A stretch of DNA of 64,000 bases, from NCBI GenBank assembly GCA_036336695.1, contig JAYZFQ010000014.1:28371-92370 (forward strand), written 5' to 3'. Position numbers and translations under genes: made by a program. This stretch comes from GCA-2729515 sp036336695 (GTDB taxonomy: Bacteria; Myxococcota_A; UBA9160; SMWR01). The notes beneath the pieces were generated by a model. That model ran no database searches and was not told where the DNA came from. It saw nothing but the letters and a program-made list of their open reading frames with translations. Within the stretch, counting starts at the first letter, position 1; each line of letters starts with the position of its first letter. Below, piece by piece: positions 8,672 to 17,661 of the stretch.

Positions 8672-10066
8672 TTGGCACGCCGCATCATCCTCTGCGACGG
8701 CGCGGATGCTGCCCGTATGTGGGCCCGCATCGGCGCCGGTGACGACGAGGAACTCACCTGGGTTCCGCGCGAGAAGGACGGGCGCGCCCGGCCGCCGGGC
8801 TTCCACTCGCTCCCGGGCGGCCTGAGTGCCGAGGGAATCGGCAAACTCGGCGCCGGGCCCCTGGACGAGTTCGCAGTGGTGAGCGAGGACGGACCGTTCA
8901 TTCGCAGCGCCGTGAGCCTCATCGAGGCCGAGGCCACCGAAGTCCCCATCCTCGTGCTGTCGGATCGGGTGGATGCCGAAGAGCTGCCCGACCATCCGTG
9001 CCTGCTCCGCGCCGGCCTGCGGACCCTGATCCGGGACGACGTGGACGAGGAATTCTCCCACCTCGCGAACCTGCGCCGCGTGGTGGAGTTGCGCGAACTG
9101 ATCGCCCCGCGAGAGAAGCTCGGCATCCTGCTCCAGCCGGACCCGGATCCGGACGGCATCGCCTGCGGCTACGCCCTCCGCGCGCTCCTCGGGCGCAAGA
9201 GCCCGACCGCGCCGCTGATCTCCTTCGGCGAGGTCAAGCGCCCGGAAAACCTGGCGATGATGGAAGTCCTGGGCCTCGAGGTCCGCACCGTGTCTCCCGA
9301 AACACTCGACGAGTTCGACGGTCTCGCGCTCGTCGACGTGCAACCGTCGGTGTTTGGCGACCCGCCCCCGGAACGGGTGCAGAGCGTGGATGTGGTGATC
9401 GATCACCATCCGGAGCGCGGGGGCTACGACGCGGTCATTCGAGATATCCGGCCCAGCTACGGCGCAACCGCAACGATCCTGACGGAGTACATCCGCGCCT
9501 GCGACCTCGAGCTCCGTCCCAAGCTCGCGACGGCGCTCGTGTACGGAATCAAGAGCGACACCCAGTTGCTCGGGCGCGAGACGAGTCCCGGCGACATGGC
9601 CGCCTTCGCCCATCTGCACGCCCTCCACAGCCCCGCGCTGCTGCGCCGCATCGAGCGGCCCGCGCTTCCCGCGGACGGGTTGAAGGCCCTCGGCCGGGCC
9701 CTCGCCAGCGGGAGCGTCGTGGACGGCATCCACCTGCTGGTACTCGGGCGCGTGCGCGAAGACGTGATCCCGCAAGTGGCCGACATGGGCCTCCAGGCCG
9801 AGGGCGCGGAGTGGGCCATCGCCGCCGGGCTCGTCGGACCCAACCTGGTGTTCTCCGTGCGCAATGTCGGCTATGTGCGGGCCGCGGGCGAAGTCGTGCG
9901 CGCGGTCGTCGAAGGCCTGGGCGTCGGAGGCGGCCACCGGTCCATGGCCAAGGGCATCATTCCCGTCAAGGCGTTCCGAGAAGTCTACGGGAGTGCAACG
10001 CGCGACACGATTCGCGAAGCCCTGCACAGCGCGTTCGTGCAGGCGATTCGCGGCGACGAAGAATAA
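8672..10066 (+). CDS. DHH-family phosphoesterase with N-terminal Rossmann-like domain
   Basis: DHH/DHHA1 phosphoesterase of about 464 residues. The DHH part carries QPDPDPDGIA, DVQPSVF and VIDHHPE (the name-giving DHH), and the C-terminal DHHA1 part has GVGGGHRSMAKG. Such enzymes (NrnA, PAP phosphatase, cyclic-di-AMP phosphodiesterase) cut nanoRNA, pAp or cyclic dinucleotides; this sequence does not decide which. About 125 N-terminal residues resemble a TrkA-N or Rossmann-type fold, not found in plain NrnA. Start taken as the TTG at LARRIILCDG, after a G-rich stretch; an ATG 84 bp upstream is in frame but gives an Arg-rich unlikely leader. It is divergent from apaH across a 133-bp gap. Confidence 0.85.
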   Translation: MARRIILCDGADAARMWARIGAGDDEELTWVPREKDGRARPPGFHSLPGGLSAEGIGKLGAGPLDEFAVVSEDGPFIRSAVSLIEAEATEVPILVLSDRVDAEELPDHPCLLRAGLRTLIRDDVDEEFSHLANLRRVVELRELIAPREKLGILLQPDPDPDGIACGYALRALLGRKSPTAPLISFGEVKRPENLAMMEVLGLEVRTVSPETLDEFDGLALVDVQPSVFGDPPPERVQSVDVVIDHHPERGGYDAVIRDIRPSYGATATILTEYIRACDLELRPKLATALVYGIKSDTQLLGRETSPGDMAAFAHLHALHSPALLRRIERPALPADGLKALGRALASGSVVDGIHLLVLGRVREDVIPQVADMGLQAEGAEWAIAAGLVGPNLVFSVRNVGYVRAAGEVVRAVVEGLGVGGGHRSMAKGIIPVKAFREVYGSATRDTIREALHSAFVQAIRGDEE

Positions 10067-10073
10067 GCGGAGC

Positions 10074-11825
10074 TTGGGCCGCAACCTTCTCCTCTGCTCT
10101 CTGCTCGCCGTGGGCGTCTGGGCCGTGTACGGCCAGACGACGGGCTTCGACTACATCGGTTACGACGACCGGCTCTACGTCGTAGAGAACTCCCAGGTCC
10201 GCAAAGGACTGAGCCGCGAGAGCATCGCCTGGGCATGGACCAGCCGGCAGGAGTCGAACTGGTTCCCCCTCACCCGCCTCTCGCACTTGCTCGACGTCGA
10301 GATGTTCGGCCTTCATCCCGGTGGGCATCATGCGACCAACGCGCTGCTGCACGTCTTCAATGTGCTCCTCCTGTTTGCGGTGCTCCAGTCGATGACCGGT
10401 GCGACCGCACGCAGCGCGTTCGTCGCCGCTCTATTCGCCATCCACCCGTTGCAGGTCGAATCCGTTGCGTGGATTTCGGAACGCAAGACGCTCTTGTGCA
10501 CGGCGTTCGGGCTCCTGGCCTTCGGGGCCTATGCCGCCTGGACCCGCAACGGAGGTATCACACGCTACCTGTCCAGTCTCGCATTGTTCGCGTTCTCGCT
10601 GATGTCGAAGCCGATGTTCGTCACGCTCCCGTTCGTCCTGTTGCTGCTCGACTACTGGCCCCTCGACAGGCGCGGCCGATCGCGTACCCGGCTCGTGCTG
10701 GAAAAACTCCCGTTCTTTGCCCTGACCGCCGTCTCGAGCACCTTTACCTGGGCGATCCAGGGCGCCGGCGGCGCGACGCTCCCCGACACAGTACTGCCGT
10801 TCCCGCTTCGCCTGGCCAACGCCGTCTACGCCTACGCAAGCTACTTGCGCAAAACGTTCTGGCCCGAAGACCTCGGACTCTTCTACCCCCACCCATTCCT
10901 TGCCGAACTCGGCGGGGCGCCCCTCACCCCCCTGCAAGTCGCCGCCGCAGCGGCGCTGCTCCTCGCGATCTCCGCCGTCGCCTTGGCCTCGCGGCGACGC
11001 TACGCCGTGGTGGGCTGGTTCTGGTTCGTCGGGATGCTCGTCCCGGTGATCGGGATCGTCCAGGTCGGGGGCCAGGGCATGGCGGACCGCTACGCCTACC
11101 AGCCGCTGATCGGAATCTTCCTTGCCGTGACCTGGGGGGGCGCCGAAGCGTACGCGGCCCTTCGCGTTCGGGCGCCGCGCGTTGCGGCCCTCAGCCTCTT
11201 CCTGCCCGTGCTGGTGGTGGCCACGTGGCTCGGGGCGGCGCGTGTCCAGACGGCACACTGGCGCGACTCCGTTGCGCTCTTCGAACACGGGCTTTCCTTT
11301 CAACAGCGAAACCCGACGATCCGCTACAACCTTGCCAATGAATTACGCAAGCGTGGCGAACACGCCGCGGCAAGCGCGCATTACCGAATCGTGCTCGAAA
11401 CCACACCCACCGACGCGCGGGTGCTCAACAATCTCGGCAACGCGTTGCGAGACATGGGCCGGAACGGAGAGGCGGTCGAGCAGTACCGGTCCGCACTCAC
11501 GCATCGACCCACCTACGCCCGGGCGCACAACAACCTGGGCGCCGCCCTGCGCGCAATGGAGCGGGACGAAGAGGCACTCGTGCACTACCGCGAAGCGGTT
11601 CGCCTTGCGCCGGGTTACGGGCTTGCCCACGCCAACATCGCAAACACGCTGCGCGATCGGGGAGACCTAGACGGTGCGATTGCGCACTACCGCCGCGCGC
11701 TCGCGGCGCAACCGGAGAACGAGTCGATCCGGAGTCGACTGGCGGAAACCCTCGCCGAACAGGCGAGGAATACTTCGAGCGAACAACGCGAAGAATCGCC
11801 TAGCGCCGCTTCGTCAGGTTCGTAA
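10074..11825 (+). CDS. TMTC/GT-C-like polytopic membrane protein with C-terminal TPR repeats
   Basis: Large integral membrane protein (about 583 residues). Residues about 1-400 contain roughly ten hydrophobic helices and the family signature seen in TMTC-like O-mannosyltransferase relatives: DYIGYDDRLYV near the first loop, HPLQVESVAWISERK and MSKPMFVTLPFVLLLLDYWPL. Residues about 430-575 are four tetratricopeptide repeats (for example NNLGNALRDMGRNGEAVEQY). Glycosyl transfer from a lipid-linked sugar to exported proteins is a plausible role, not shown. Start probably the TTG seven bases after the DHH gene stop. The last 26 bp overlap the convergent DUF1329 gene. Confidence 0.83.
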   Translation: MGRNLLLCSLLAVGVWAVYGQTTGFDYIGYDDRLYVVENSQVRKGLSRESIAWAWTSRQESNWFPLTRLSHLLDVEMFGLHPGGHHATNALLHVFNVLLLFAVLQSMTGATARSAFVAALFAIHPLQVESVAWISERKTLLCTAFGLLAFGAYAAWTRNGGITRYLSSLALFAFSLMSKPMFVTLPFVLLLLDYWPLDRRGRSRTRLVLEKLPFFALTAVSSTFTWAIQGAGGATLPDTVLPFPLRLANAVYAYASYLRKTFWPEDLGLFYPHPFLAELGGAPLTPLQVAAAAALLLAISAVALASRRRYAVVGWFWFVGMLVPVIGIVQVGGQGMADRYAYQPLIGIFLAVTWGGAEAYAALRVRAPRVAALSLFLPVLVVATWLGAARVQTAHWRDSVALFEHGLSFQQRNPTIRYNLANELRKRGEHAAASAHYRIVLETTPTDARVLNNLGNALRDMGRNGEAVEQYRSALTHRPTYARAHNNLGAALRAMERDEEALVHYREAVRLAPGYGLAHANIANTLRDRGDLDGAIAHYRRALAAQPENESIRSRLAETLAEQARNTSSEQREESPSAASSGS

Positions 11826-13299
11826 CCGAGAGTGAGCGCTTGAAGGCGCTGTCCTTGGGCGGGGTGCACACCATCTCCCAGGATTCTCGGCGCCAACCGC
11901 CGTCGACCGAGATGTTCGCAAACGAGGCACCGACCGTGTCGATTCCGCGGACTTCCCGCTCGTCGTCGTCCGGCCACCGCGGGTAATTCTCGCGGTCTTC
12001 GCTCCACCGCCCGACGAACATGCCCACATCGATCGGCTCGTCCCGAAAATCCCACGAGGCGTAGTAGAGCGGCGCAAGGTTCTGGGCATCGACGTGCTGG
12101 ATGAACCGCACCACCTGCTCCCCACTCCGGGCCTCCTTCGAGCGCCCCTCCAGCACGACCGCCCGCCGGAGATCCCACCGATCCGAAGCGAAGGAAAGGC
12201 CCCAGGGGCCGAACTCCCGGTTCTCTTCCTCGGGATAGCCAGCGGTGCGCGCATTGATGGGCGTGAGCACGTCCTGCACACCGAGCACCCGGATCTCGTA
12301 AAGCAGGGGCCGCATTTCGAGCCCCTCGAACCCGCTCCGCTTGGTGGTGATCGTGCCGACTGCCGCACCGACGCCAGCGCCACCACCACCGCCACCGCCG
12401 CCGCCCAGCCCGGAGATGGTCGTGGGCTTGATCACGCCGACGCTGAACGAAGGCATGTAGACGCCCTCTATCCCGGACGCGGGAACCCGGCGGACCCGGC
12501 GGTAGTCGGGCAGGTAGGCGTGGAGATCGTCGCTACGGTCGGGCTCGACGAGGTGATCGACGTGACGAAACTGGCGCCAGGCGTAGTGCCGTGCGTCGAA
12601 CGGTTCGTCGAGCTTCCCGCCGACCACCCAGTGCTTCCCACGTGCGCCCGGCGCCTTGTAGTCCTTTGCGCTGCGATCCGCGCGGAAGTCGACCTGGGCG
12701 CGAAAAATCTCCCCGACGAAGGGTTCCGCACGACCGCCCCGCCCCACCATATCGGAGGTACGGAAGTCCCCCCAGAACCCGGCGCACTGGTACCGCATCT
12801 CGAAATTCCAAGCCCACTTCCCGCCGGCCTCGGGGTCGTCGGGCCCGAAGCGGTCGGGAGGAAACGGCAGGCCCGCCGTGTAATCGACCAGGCCGCCGTT
12901 GGGCGCGAACTTCGCCTGGCCGACGTGAGCGGCCGTCGCGGCGTCGTAGAACGCCGGCGGCGAATAGTCGGCAAAGCACCTACCGATCTCGAGCTGCATG
13001 CCCTCGTAGAAGAAACGGTCTCGGTACTCCCAGATGTAGGGCGGCAGGAAGTCCTTGAGCGCTTCGAGCTGCTCCATGGAAAAGGTGTCGCCCGTTTGAA
13101 AGGGAAAAGCGGGCGCATCGGTGCCGGGCGGCCAACCGCGCAGAGCCTCGCCGGGTTGGCAGGAATCGATGGCGGGAAGGGTCCAGGGCACCGGGCGCAC
13201 CGCGGCATCTTCGTAGCGCGGCTCCTCTTCCGCGCGCACGGCGCCTGCCCCCAGCACGAGTCCGGCCAGAACGAGCGACGGGAGCCGCAACCTACCCAA
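11800..13299 (-). CDS. DUF1329 exported protein
   Basis: About 499 residues of the DUF1329 family, periplasmic or outer-membrane-associated proteins with a LolA/LolB-like or lipid-transfer-like fold, often found beside lipid or hydrocarbon export genes. A cleavable signal peptide is visible (hydrophobic LPSLVLAGLVLGAGAVRA, cleavage near EEEP). The middle contains a run of nine glycines (about residue 310) in an otherwise normal fold, probably a surface loop. Start set at a TTG overlapping the stop of the aldo/keto reductase gene; a second TTG lies three codons downstream. Probably co-transcribed with that gene. Function unknown; lipid handling is inference from the family. Confidence 0.82.
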   Translation of the reverse strand: MGRLRLPSLVLAGLVLGAGAVRAEEEPRYEDAAVRPVPWTLPAIDSCQPGEALRGWPPGTDAPAFPFQTGDTFSMEQLEALKDFLPPYIWEYRDRFFYEGMQLEIGRCFADYSPPAFYDAATAAHVGQAKFAPNGGLVDYTAGLPFPPDRFGPDDPEAGGKWAWNFEMRYQCAGFWGDFRTSDMVGRGGRAEPFVGEIFRAQVDFRADRSAKDYKAPGARGKHWVVGGKLDEPFDARHYAWRQFRHVDHLVEPDRSDDLHAYLPDYRRVRRVPASGIEGVYMPSFSVGVIKPTTISGLGGGGGGGGGAGVGAAVGTITTKRSGFEGLEMRPLLYEIRVLGVQDVLTPINARTAGYPEEENREFGPWGLSFASDRWDLRRAVVLEGRSKEARSGEQVVRFIQHVDAQNLAPLYYASWDFRDEPIDVGMFVGRWSEDRENYPRWPDDDEREVRGIDTVGASFANISVDGGWRRESWEMVCTPPKDSAFKRSLSVTNLTKRR

Positions 13300-14857
13300 G
13301 GGTGAGCAAGTCGTGGGCACGAACCATCCGCTCCTGGATCTGAATACCGAACGGACAGGAACCCGTGCAGGGCGCCGAACACTCCGCACACACCGACGCA
13401 TTCCTGGAAAGCTTGGCGTACTGGGAAATGCCTTCCTTCTCCCAGCCGTAGTCCTCGAAATACATGCGGTGGCGCAGGACGTCGTGGATCGGCAATTCCT
13501 CGGGACAGGAGCCCAGACAGCGACCGCAATGGGGGCCGCAATAGCTCCCCGCTATGCGGGCGTCGTAGGCGTCGAGGGCTGCCTGGTCCTTCGGCGTAAA
13601 CGGCAGCCCGGACGCCGCGATGTACTCGTCCACGTGCTGCTCTTCGAAGAACGAGATCACGGCGCAGGAGACGTCGGGGTTGGACAGGCTCCACTTGAGA
13701 GCCGCCTGGACGTAGCTGTCCGCGTAGGGCTCGAAATCCGTCAAGCCTCGGTGCTTGGCGCCCTTCAACGTCTTCATCGCCACCACACCCATGTCCTGTT
13801 CCTCGCGCGCGCGTTTCATGACGGCGTCGATCGGCGACCAGATGCCCTGGTGATAGGCGAGCATCATCACATCGAAACGGCCGTCGTCGATCGCCGCGTT
13901 CGCGACGTTGACGAGGTTCGGCGTATGGGTGGAGAAGCCGAGGAATCGGACCTTGCCCTCCTCCTTGAGCTGCGCGAAGGCCTCGTGGACATTGGGATCG
14001 AGGAGTCGATCGATCTCATCGCAGGAGTGGATGTGCACGAGGTCCACGTAATCGGTTCCGAGCCGTCCCAAGCTCGCCTCGACCGCCTCCTTGTACTTCT
14101 CCACCGGAGTGCCCGGCGGCAGGTGCCCGATCGGCGTGCAGAACTTGGTGGCGATGAAAAGCTTGTCCCGCACGCCGCGGATCGCGCGGCCCATCGCCTC
14201 TTCGCTGCCGGCGCCGGAATAATCGGGCGAGGTGTCGAAGTAGTTGATGCCGCGGTCGATGGCTTCCCGCGCAATCCGCTCGCCGTTCTCGTCACGAATG
14301 CGGCCCGTTCCCAGCACGATGTCCGAAACCTGCCAGTCCGTGCGCCCGAAGCGGCGGTAGTCGCGAATCCGACTCCCTTCCCAGGCCGGTTCCGGGTTCG
14401 GATGGGTGAAGGCCATGTCCCGGTCCTGGATCAGGGTCATCCCCGCCCAGCCCTCGTTGTCGTGGCCCACGCCGAGGAATCCCCGGCTGGCGGCCACGCC
14501 ACCCCCGACGACGAGCGACGAGAGCGCGGCCCCGGCCCCGGCACCGGCCCCGGTGAGGAACCGCCGGCGCTCCGGGTCGGTCTCGGCAACACGCGACCGC
14601 ACCGCGCCGCGCACGGCGAAGAATCCGAAGGCGGCGATCCCCAATAACGTCACCACCAGCCAGACGGCCCCGGCCACGGCATGCCGCGGCTCCGAGGCGA
14701 CAGAGCCGACCCAACGCTGGATCGACTCTCCGGCCCACCAAGCCGAGGCATCGAGACCGACGAAGGCGTGGTAGAGCAGGGAGCCGGCGACGAACCAACC
14801 ACCCAGGAGGGCGACCAGCAAAGCCGCGAGCCAGGCATTGCGAGGACTGCGGAACAT
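13292..14857 (-). CDS. Membrane-anchored aldo/keto reductase with C-terminal ferredoxin-like domain
   Basis: 521 residues. Two N-terminal hydrophobic helices (about 8-30 and 60-85) are followed by a twin-arginine-like segment (ERRRFLTG then a small-residue hydrophobic run). Residues about 165-430 are an aldo/keto reductase barrel with FDTSPDYSG (catalytic Asp/Tyr), KFCTP (Lys) and DLVHIHS (His). The C-terminus has two cysteine clusters, CGPHCGRCLGSCP and CAECSAPCTGSCP, suited to [4Fe-4S] clusters. It is thus probably a membrane-bound, iron-sulfur-linked reductase whose barrel may be exported. ATG preceded by GGGAGGG. Upstream of and overlapping the DUF1329 gene. Confidence 0.87.
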   Translation of the reverse strand: MFRSPRNAWLAALLVALLGGWFVAGSLLYHAFVGLDASAWWAGESIQRWVGSVASEPRHAVAGAVWLVVTLLGIAAFGFFAVRGAVRSRVAETDPERRRFLTGAGAGAGAALSSLVVGGGVAASRGFLGVGHDNEGWAGMTLIQDRDMAFTHPNPEPAWEGSRIRDYRRFGRTDWQVSDIVLGTGRIRDENGERIAREAIDRGINYFDTSPDYSGAGSEEAMGRAIRGVRDKLFIATKFCTPIGHLPPGTPVEKYKEAVEASLGRLGTDYVDLVHIHSCDEIDRLLDPNVHEAFAQLKEEGKVRFLGFSTHTPNLVNVANAAIDDGRFDVMMLAYHQGIWSPIDAVMKRAREEQDMGVVAMKTLKGAKHRGLTDFEPYADSYVQAALKWSLSNPDVSCAVISFFEEQHVDEYIAASGLPFTPKDQAALDAYDARIAGSYCGPHCGRCLGSCPEELPIHDVLRHRMYFEDYGWEKEGISQYAKLSRNASVCAECSAPCTGSCPFGIQIQERMVRAHDLLTLG

Positions 14858-14907
14858 GATCGGACCCTCCCGGGCGCATTGCGCTCCAGCATTATACGAT
14901 CCCCGGA

Positions 14908-15378
14908 GTGGATACCCCCAAGCTCTCGATTCCGACCCTGGACGCCGTCAAGGAGTACGTGGGAAAGCCGATCGGTCCCACCGAGTGGATCAGGGTCGAC
15001 CAGGCACGCATCGACGGCTTCGCCGAGGTAACGGGCGACCACCAGTGGATCCACGTCGACGTGGCACGGGCCGACCGCGAGTCGCCCTGGAAGACGACTA
15101 TCGCCCATGGCTACCTCACCCTCGCGATGACCCCGGACCTGTTGTCGCAGATCCTGAGCATCAAAGGGTGGACCACGGCGGTGAATACCGGACTCGACAA
15201 GCTCCGCTTCTCGGCACCGGTGCCCGCCGGATCGCGCGTCCGTCTGAAAGCGTCGATCAAGGACACGCGCAACATTCCCAAAGGCGGCGTGCGGGTGACA
15301 TTCGCCCTGCGTTTCGAGGTCGAAGGCGCCTCGAAGCCTGCCCTCCTCGCCAACGTGAACTACGTCTACTTCCCGTAG
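14908..15378 (+). CDS. MaoC-like (R)-specific hydratase/dehydratase
   Basis: Single hot-dog-fold MaoC protein of 156 residues. The active-site segment TGDHQWIHVD provides the conserved Asp and His used to hydrate or dehydrate 2-enoyl-CoA/(3R)-hydroxyacyl-CoA, and the IAHGYLTLA helix is typical of the (R)-hydratase group. The GTG start lies only seven bases after a TACGAT hexamer, compatible with a leaderless message; GGAG also touches the start. It is divergent from the aldo/keto reductase gene and 10 bp ahead of nadE, so the two probably form an operon without obvious metabolic link. The exact acyl substrate is not evident. Confidence 0.88.
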   Translation: MDTPKLSIPTLDAVKEYVGKPIGPTEWIRVDQARIDGFAEVTGDHQWIHVDVARADRESPWKTTIAHGYLTLAMTPDLLSQILSIKGWTTAVNTGLDKLRFSAPVPAGSRVRLKASIKDTRNIPKGGVRVTFALRFEVEGASKPALLANVNYVYFP

Positions 15379-15388
15379 GTCGTTCGTC

Positions 15389-17029
15389 GTGCGTATTGCC
15401 ATCGCCCAGGTCAACCCCGGCGTCGGTGACCTCCAGGGGAATCGAAGGTTGGTGGAGGAGGCCGTCGAACGGGCGGTGACCCACCGGGCCGACCTGGTCG
15501 CCCTCCCGGAAATGGTGCTGACCGGTTACCCGCCGATGGACCTGCTCGAGCGCGACGGCTTCGTCCGCGACCAGTTGCGGGAACTCGAAGCGCTGCTGCC
15601 CCTTTCCCGGAAGCTCCCGATCGTGCTCGGCGCCGTGATCCCGGCCCAAGACAAACGGGGTCCGGGTCTGACGAACGCGGCGGTCCTCCTCACCGGCGGC
15701 CAACGCGCTGGGGTGCAACCCAAGACCCACCTTCCGAGCTACGACGTCTTCGACGAACGACGCTTCTTCCGCGAAGCCGAAACGCGCCAGCCGGTCTTCC
15801 TGGAAGGCCGTCGGCTCGGACTCACGGTGTGCGAGGACGCCTGGGTCGAGCCGCTCGGCTACCGCGTCGATCCGACGGGCGAACTGGCCCGCGGCGGTGC
15901 GGAACTCGTCTTGAACCTCTCGGCGTCTCCCTGGCACGTCGACAAAGGGGCGGACCGCCGCAACATGATGGCCGACCTCGCAAAACGTCATGGCGTGCCG
16001 CTGGTCTTCGTGAACCAGGTCGGAGGAAACGACGAACTCGTCTTCGACGGCGCGTCCCTGGCCTGCAACGCCGAGGGACAGGTCCTCGCCCAGCTCGCCC
16101 ACTTCGACAGCGACTTCCGGGTCGTCGACCTCGACACCGATCCGGTGCTGCCTTCCGGGGACATCGCGGGCCCGGACCGCGTCGCCCAACTCGAAGCGGG
16201 CCTCGTGCTCGGAATTCGCGACTACTTCCGGAAGCAGGGCCTGCCGCCGGGAGCCGTGATCGGCTTGTCGGGCGGGATCGACTCGGCCGTCACAGCCCAC
16301 CTGGCCGCCCGGGCCCTGGGCGCCGAGCGCGTGCTGGGGGTCCTCATGCCCGGCCCCTTCTCCTCCGAGCACAGCGTCAGCGACGCCGAGGAACTGGGTC
16401 GGCTGCTTGGCATCGAAGTCCGACTCGCGCCGATCGAACCGATCTACGCCGCCTACCGCTCACTCTTCGGCGCCCTCCTGGGCGAGCGCGACGACTACGG
16501 GCTCGCTCAGCAGAACGTCCAAGCGCGCATCCGGGGCGCCATCCTGATGGCGGTGTCGAACGCGGAAAATCGCCTGGTCCTCGCCACGGGGAACAAGAGC
16601 GAACTGTCGGTCGGCTACTGCACGCTGTACGGCGACATGGTCGGAGGCCTCGCCGTGCTGGGAGACGTGTACAAGCGCGACGTGTACGCCCTCGCCCACC
16701 ACGCCAACTCCGAAGCGCTCCGGATCCCGACGGGCAGCATCGAAAAACCGCCCTCGGCGGAACTCGCACCCGGGCAGGTCGACTCCGACGACCTGCCCGC
16801 CTACGACGTACTCGACGCGATCCTCGAACAAGCCGTCGAGGGCGGACTCTCTGCCGCCGGCATCACGCCGCCCCCGGGAACCTCGGCCAAGGTCGTGCGG
16901 GACGTCGTCGCTCGGGTCGATCGCAACGAGTACAAGCGACGCCAGGCCCCGCTCGTACTCCGCACCTCACCGAAGGCATTCGGGACGGGCAGACGCCTGC
17001 CCATCGTCCATCGCTATCAGCCGGCCTGA
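15389..17029 (+). CDS. nadE: Glutamine-dependent NAD+ synthetase
   Basis: Two-domain NAD+ synthetase, 546 residues. The N-terminal nitrilase-type glutaminase (about 1-260) has the catalytic Glu in PEMVLTGYPP, a candidate Lys in KTHLPSYDVF and Cys148 in LTVCEDAW, and releases ammonia from glutamine. The C-terminal ATP-pyrophosphatase synthetase domain (about 275-546) has the P-loop SGGIDS and the ATGNKSE motif, amidating deamido-NAD to NAD. Length matches two-domain bacterial NadE. GTG start (MRIAIAQVNPG) 10 bp after the hydratase. The final 13 bp overlap the convergent cold-shock gene. Confidence 0.97.
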   Translation: MRIAIAQVNPGVGDLQGNRRLVEEAVERAVTHRADLVALPEMVLTGYPPMDLLERDGFVRDQLRELEALLPLSRKLPIVLGAVIPAQDKRGPGLTNAAVLLTGGQRAGVQPKTHLPSYDVFDERRFFREAETRQPVFLEGRRLGLTVCEDAWVEPLGYRVDPTGELARGGAELVLNLSASPWHVDKGADRRNMMADLAKRHGVPLVFVNQVGGNDELVFDGASLACNAEGQVLAQLAHFDSDFRVVDLDTDPVLPSGDIAGPDRVAQLEAGLVLGIRDYFRKQGLPPGAVIGLSGGIDSAVTAHLAARALGAERVLGVLMPGPFSSEHSVSDAEELGRLLGIEVRLAPIEPIYAAYRSLFGALLGERDDYGLAQQNVQARIRGAILMAVSNAENRLVLATGNKSELSVGYCTLYGDMVGGLAVLGDVYKRDVYALAHHANSEALRIPTGSIEKPPSAELAPGQVDSDDLPAYDVLDAILEQAVEGGLSAAGITPPPGTSAKVVRDVVARVDRNEYKRRQAPLVLRTSPKAFGTGRRLPIVHRYQPA

Positions 17030-17526
17030 GGCGGCGCGACGGCGGCTTCGGGCACTTCGTCAGCGCTCACCGAACGCACGTTCTCGGCGCGGGCGCCCCG
17101 GGGGCCTTCCTGGACCACGTACTCGACGACGTCCCCTTCGGAGAGACTGTCGTAGTCCGTCGCACCCAGTCCCGAGCGATGGAAGAACACCTCTTTGCCA
17201 TCATCGCCGCGCACGAAACCGAATCCGCGCTCGCGGACCATCTTCTTGATCCGGCCCTTGACCCGCGGCCCGCTGGGCGAGGGCGCCGCGTTCCGCGCAC
17301 CGCGCCCGCGACGGCGACCGCGGCCCCTGGCGCGTTTCGCGCTGAACCGGTCGGTCAGCACGAACTCCTCGCGAAAGAGCTTCAGCGCCACCTCGAGATC
17401 CTGGAGCCCATCGGTCTCGGGAGACAGCAGGACTTCGTCCTCACCCGCCTCCACGATCGCGTAGCGCAGCCCCGTGTTCTTGTGGGTAACGCGTGCGCCG
17501 GACTCCACGTCTTCCAGATGCAACAT
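17017..17526 (-). CDS. Cold-shock-domain protein with N-terminal extension
   Basis: 169 residues. A basic linker (about residues 65-80, Arg/Gly/Lys rich) precedes a C-terminal cold-shock domain containing the RNP motifs GFGFVRGDDGKEVFFH and DVVEYVV. Such domains bind single-stranded RNA or DNA and act as RNA chaperones. The N-terminal 60 residues (MLHLEDVESGARV) are not part of classic CspA and may be a small separate beta-domain. ATG preceded by GAGAGG eight bases upstream. The 3' end overlaps nadE by 13 bp, convergent, and the 5' side faces the divergent dehydratase-mutase gene over 135 bp. Longer than the usual 65-70-residue CspA. Confidence 0.9.
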   Translation of the reverse strand: MLHLEDVESGARVTHKNTGLRYAIVEAGEDEVLLSPETDGLQDLEVALKLFREEFVLTDRFSAKRARGRGRRRGRGARNAAPSPSGPRVKGRIKKMVRERGFGFVRGDDGKEVFFHRSGLGATDYDSLSEGDVVEYVVQEGPRGARAENVRSVSADEVPEAAVAPPQAG

Positions 17527-17661
17527 GGCTGGAACCTCTCGATGGCAACCGGAAACGGTCGAGTGCTCGGGTTACGCGCCGCGAATGCGAGAAGCGCAAC
17601 GAACCTCGCAGGTTAGGCAATCGGCGGCCGGTGGTCAAACCGCGCTATCTTCCCGCATCCC

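Noticed and set aside
12379..12412. Tandem repeat or CRISPR-like array
   Set aside because: Only a triplet-repeat glycine tract inside a coding region, no spacers.
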